Assembly (NCBI RefSeq): GCF_964340835.1
Contig: NZ_OZ204251.1
Source of the DNA: Bombilactobacillus bombi
GTDB lineage: Bacteria > Bacillota > Bacilli > Lactobacillales > Lactobacillaceae
Direction: 5' to 3' (one strand)
Length of the DNA stretch: 64,000 nt
In this document: one piece after another, positions 63,256 to 64,000 of the stretch
Layout of the letters: each line of letters begins with the position of its first letter
Numbering within the stretch: position 1 is the stretch's first letter
Notes under the pieces: generated by a model
What the model saw: only the letters and a program-made list of their open reading frames with translations
What the model was told of the DNA's origin: nothing
Database searches by the model: none
Position numbers and translations under genes: made by a program

Positions 63256-64000
63256 ATGCAAGATTTTATGAATTATAATGAATATACACGACAAGAATGG
63301 TCTCAATTTCATGGCGATTACTTTAATGAAATTGATGATCATGATCTAGAAAAAATCAAATCTGTTGATGATCAAGTATCTTTGCAAGATGTTAAAGAAA
63401 TTTATGCGCCACTGCGCCATTTATTGCATCTATATCTGCATCATTATCAACACTTATCACGAGCTAAAGCAGACTTTTTGGGAGTTAAACCCCACAAAAT
63501 TCCATTTATTATTGGTATTAGTGGCAGCGTCGCTGTGGGTAAAAGTACGACAGCTCGATTACTTAAAGTAATGTTGCAGCGGGCTTATCCCCAATATAAT
63601 ATTGAACAAATTACAACTGATGGTTTTTTATATCCTAATGCTGAATTAGAAAAACGCGGAATTTTAGGCGATAAAGGCTTTCCTTGGAGTTATGATAATG
63701 AACGATTATTACTCTTTTTAGAACAAGTTAAGGCTAATCGCGGTCCCGTTGAATATCCTAGTTATTCGCATGAAATTTATGATATCGTCCCAAATCAAAT
63801 AAACGTTGTCAATAATCCAGATATTCTAATCATTGAGGGGATTAATGTCTTACAATTACCTCATAACCAAAATATTTATGTGAGCGATTACTTTGATTTT
63901 TCCATCTATGTTGATGCAGATCCACGCTTAATTGAACAATGGTATATACACCGTTTTGAAGGCTTTTTGCAAGCGGAAATTGAGCATCCGGATCCAAGTA
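63256..64000 (+). CDS. coaA: Pantothenate kinase, type I (3' end outside window)
   Basis: The first 248 codons are present; the frame runs off the window edge. It phosphorylates pantothenate, the first step of coenzyme A synthesis. It opens MQDFMNYNEYTRQEWSQF as in bacterial CoaA; the P-loop is GISGSVAVGKSTT, and TTDGFLYPN and SYSHEIYDIV follow. ATG at 63256 lies 6 bases after GAGGA. A TAACTATATTATCA stretch upstream may hold the -10. Confidence 0.95.
   Translation, partial: MQDFMNYNEYTRQEWSQFHGDYFNEIDDHDLEKIKSVDDQVSLQDVKEIYAPLRHLLHLYLHHYQHLSRAKADFLGVKPHKIPFIIGISGSVAVGKSTTARLLKVMLQRAYPQYNIEQITTDGFLYPNAELEKRGILGDKGFPWSYDNERLLLFLEQVKANRGPVEYPSYSHEIYDIVPNQINVVNNPDILIIEGINVLQLPHNQNIYVSDYFDFSIYVDADPRLIEQWYIHRFEGFLQAEIEHPDPS

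Noticed and set aside
1..64000. tRNA, rRNA, CRISPR array, prophage or intact insertion sequence
   Set aside because: No cloverleaf, rRNA segment, regular spaced repeats or complete transposase was seen on either strand.

Overview
The window is AT-rich, low-GC Gram-positive DNA. It has strong AGGAGG-type ribosome sites, many PTS permeases, CcpA-type cre boxes and a LicT/BglG antitermination system. Gene content and protein style point to a lactic acid bacterium of the Lactobacillaceae that lives on plant-derived or host-associated sugars. The family placement is inference; no rRNA or other taxonomic marker is present. No tRNA, rRNA, CRISPR array or intact transposon was seen.

Layout. 1-3527: end of a mannose-class PTS (EIIC partial, EIID) and an unassigned glycosidase. 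3629-4912: rpoN (sigma-54). 5033-9426: a complete operon with promoter and GntR operator that encodes a fructosamine-6-phosphate deglycase-like SIS protein, a GntR/UTRA regulator and a second mannose-class PTS (EIIB, C, D, A). It looks like an Amadori-product (fructoselysine/glucoselysine-type) uptake and cleavage system. 9430-15900: gene-poor accessory ground with an alpha/beta hydrolase, two tandem NmrA-like reductases and a LysR regulator, set among decayed transposase remnants. 15924-25081: an MFS transporter, an AraC regulator and a divergent glycosidase operon (GH3 NagZ-like, GH78 rhamnosidase, beta-phosphoglucomutase, GH43). 25169-30594: a bgl operon (consensus promoter with cre, two RAT/terminator switches, LicT-like antiterminator, EIIBCA, a secreted histidine phosphatase, GH1 phospho-beta-glucosidase).

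30681-50432 is a large myo-inositol catabolic locus. iolR is divergent from iolB-tautomerase-iolC-iolA. A second unit holds two TIM-barrel isomerases, three Gfo/Idh/MocA dehydrogenases and a broken hydroxypyruvate isomerase. A third unit holds iolD-iolJ-(broken transporter copy)-iolT-iolH-TIM barrel-iolG-iolE. Together these encode the whole route from myo-inositol to DHAP plus acetyl-CoA: IolT import, IolG oxidation, IolE dehydration, IolD ring opening, IolB isomerisation, IolC phosphorylation, IolJ cleavage, IolA oxidation. Each of the three units has a TTGACT-N17 promoter and a cre-like box.

50451-64000: an AEC transporter, an acetyltransferase, an AraC regulator divergent from a stand-alone PTS EIIC and a GH3 beta-glucosidase, an SDR, an XRE/TPR regulator with an oxidoreductase cluster and a 36-residue membrane peptide, an amino acid permease, an SGNH-fold protein whose nucleophile serine is alanine, and the first part of coaA. 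The most notable items are the Amadori-type operon, the keto-sugar module with its missing start codon inside the inositol locus, the transposase graveyard around 9.4-15.8 kb, and the apparently inactivated SGNH protein.
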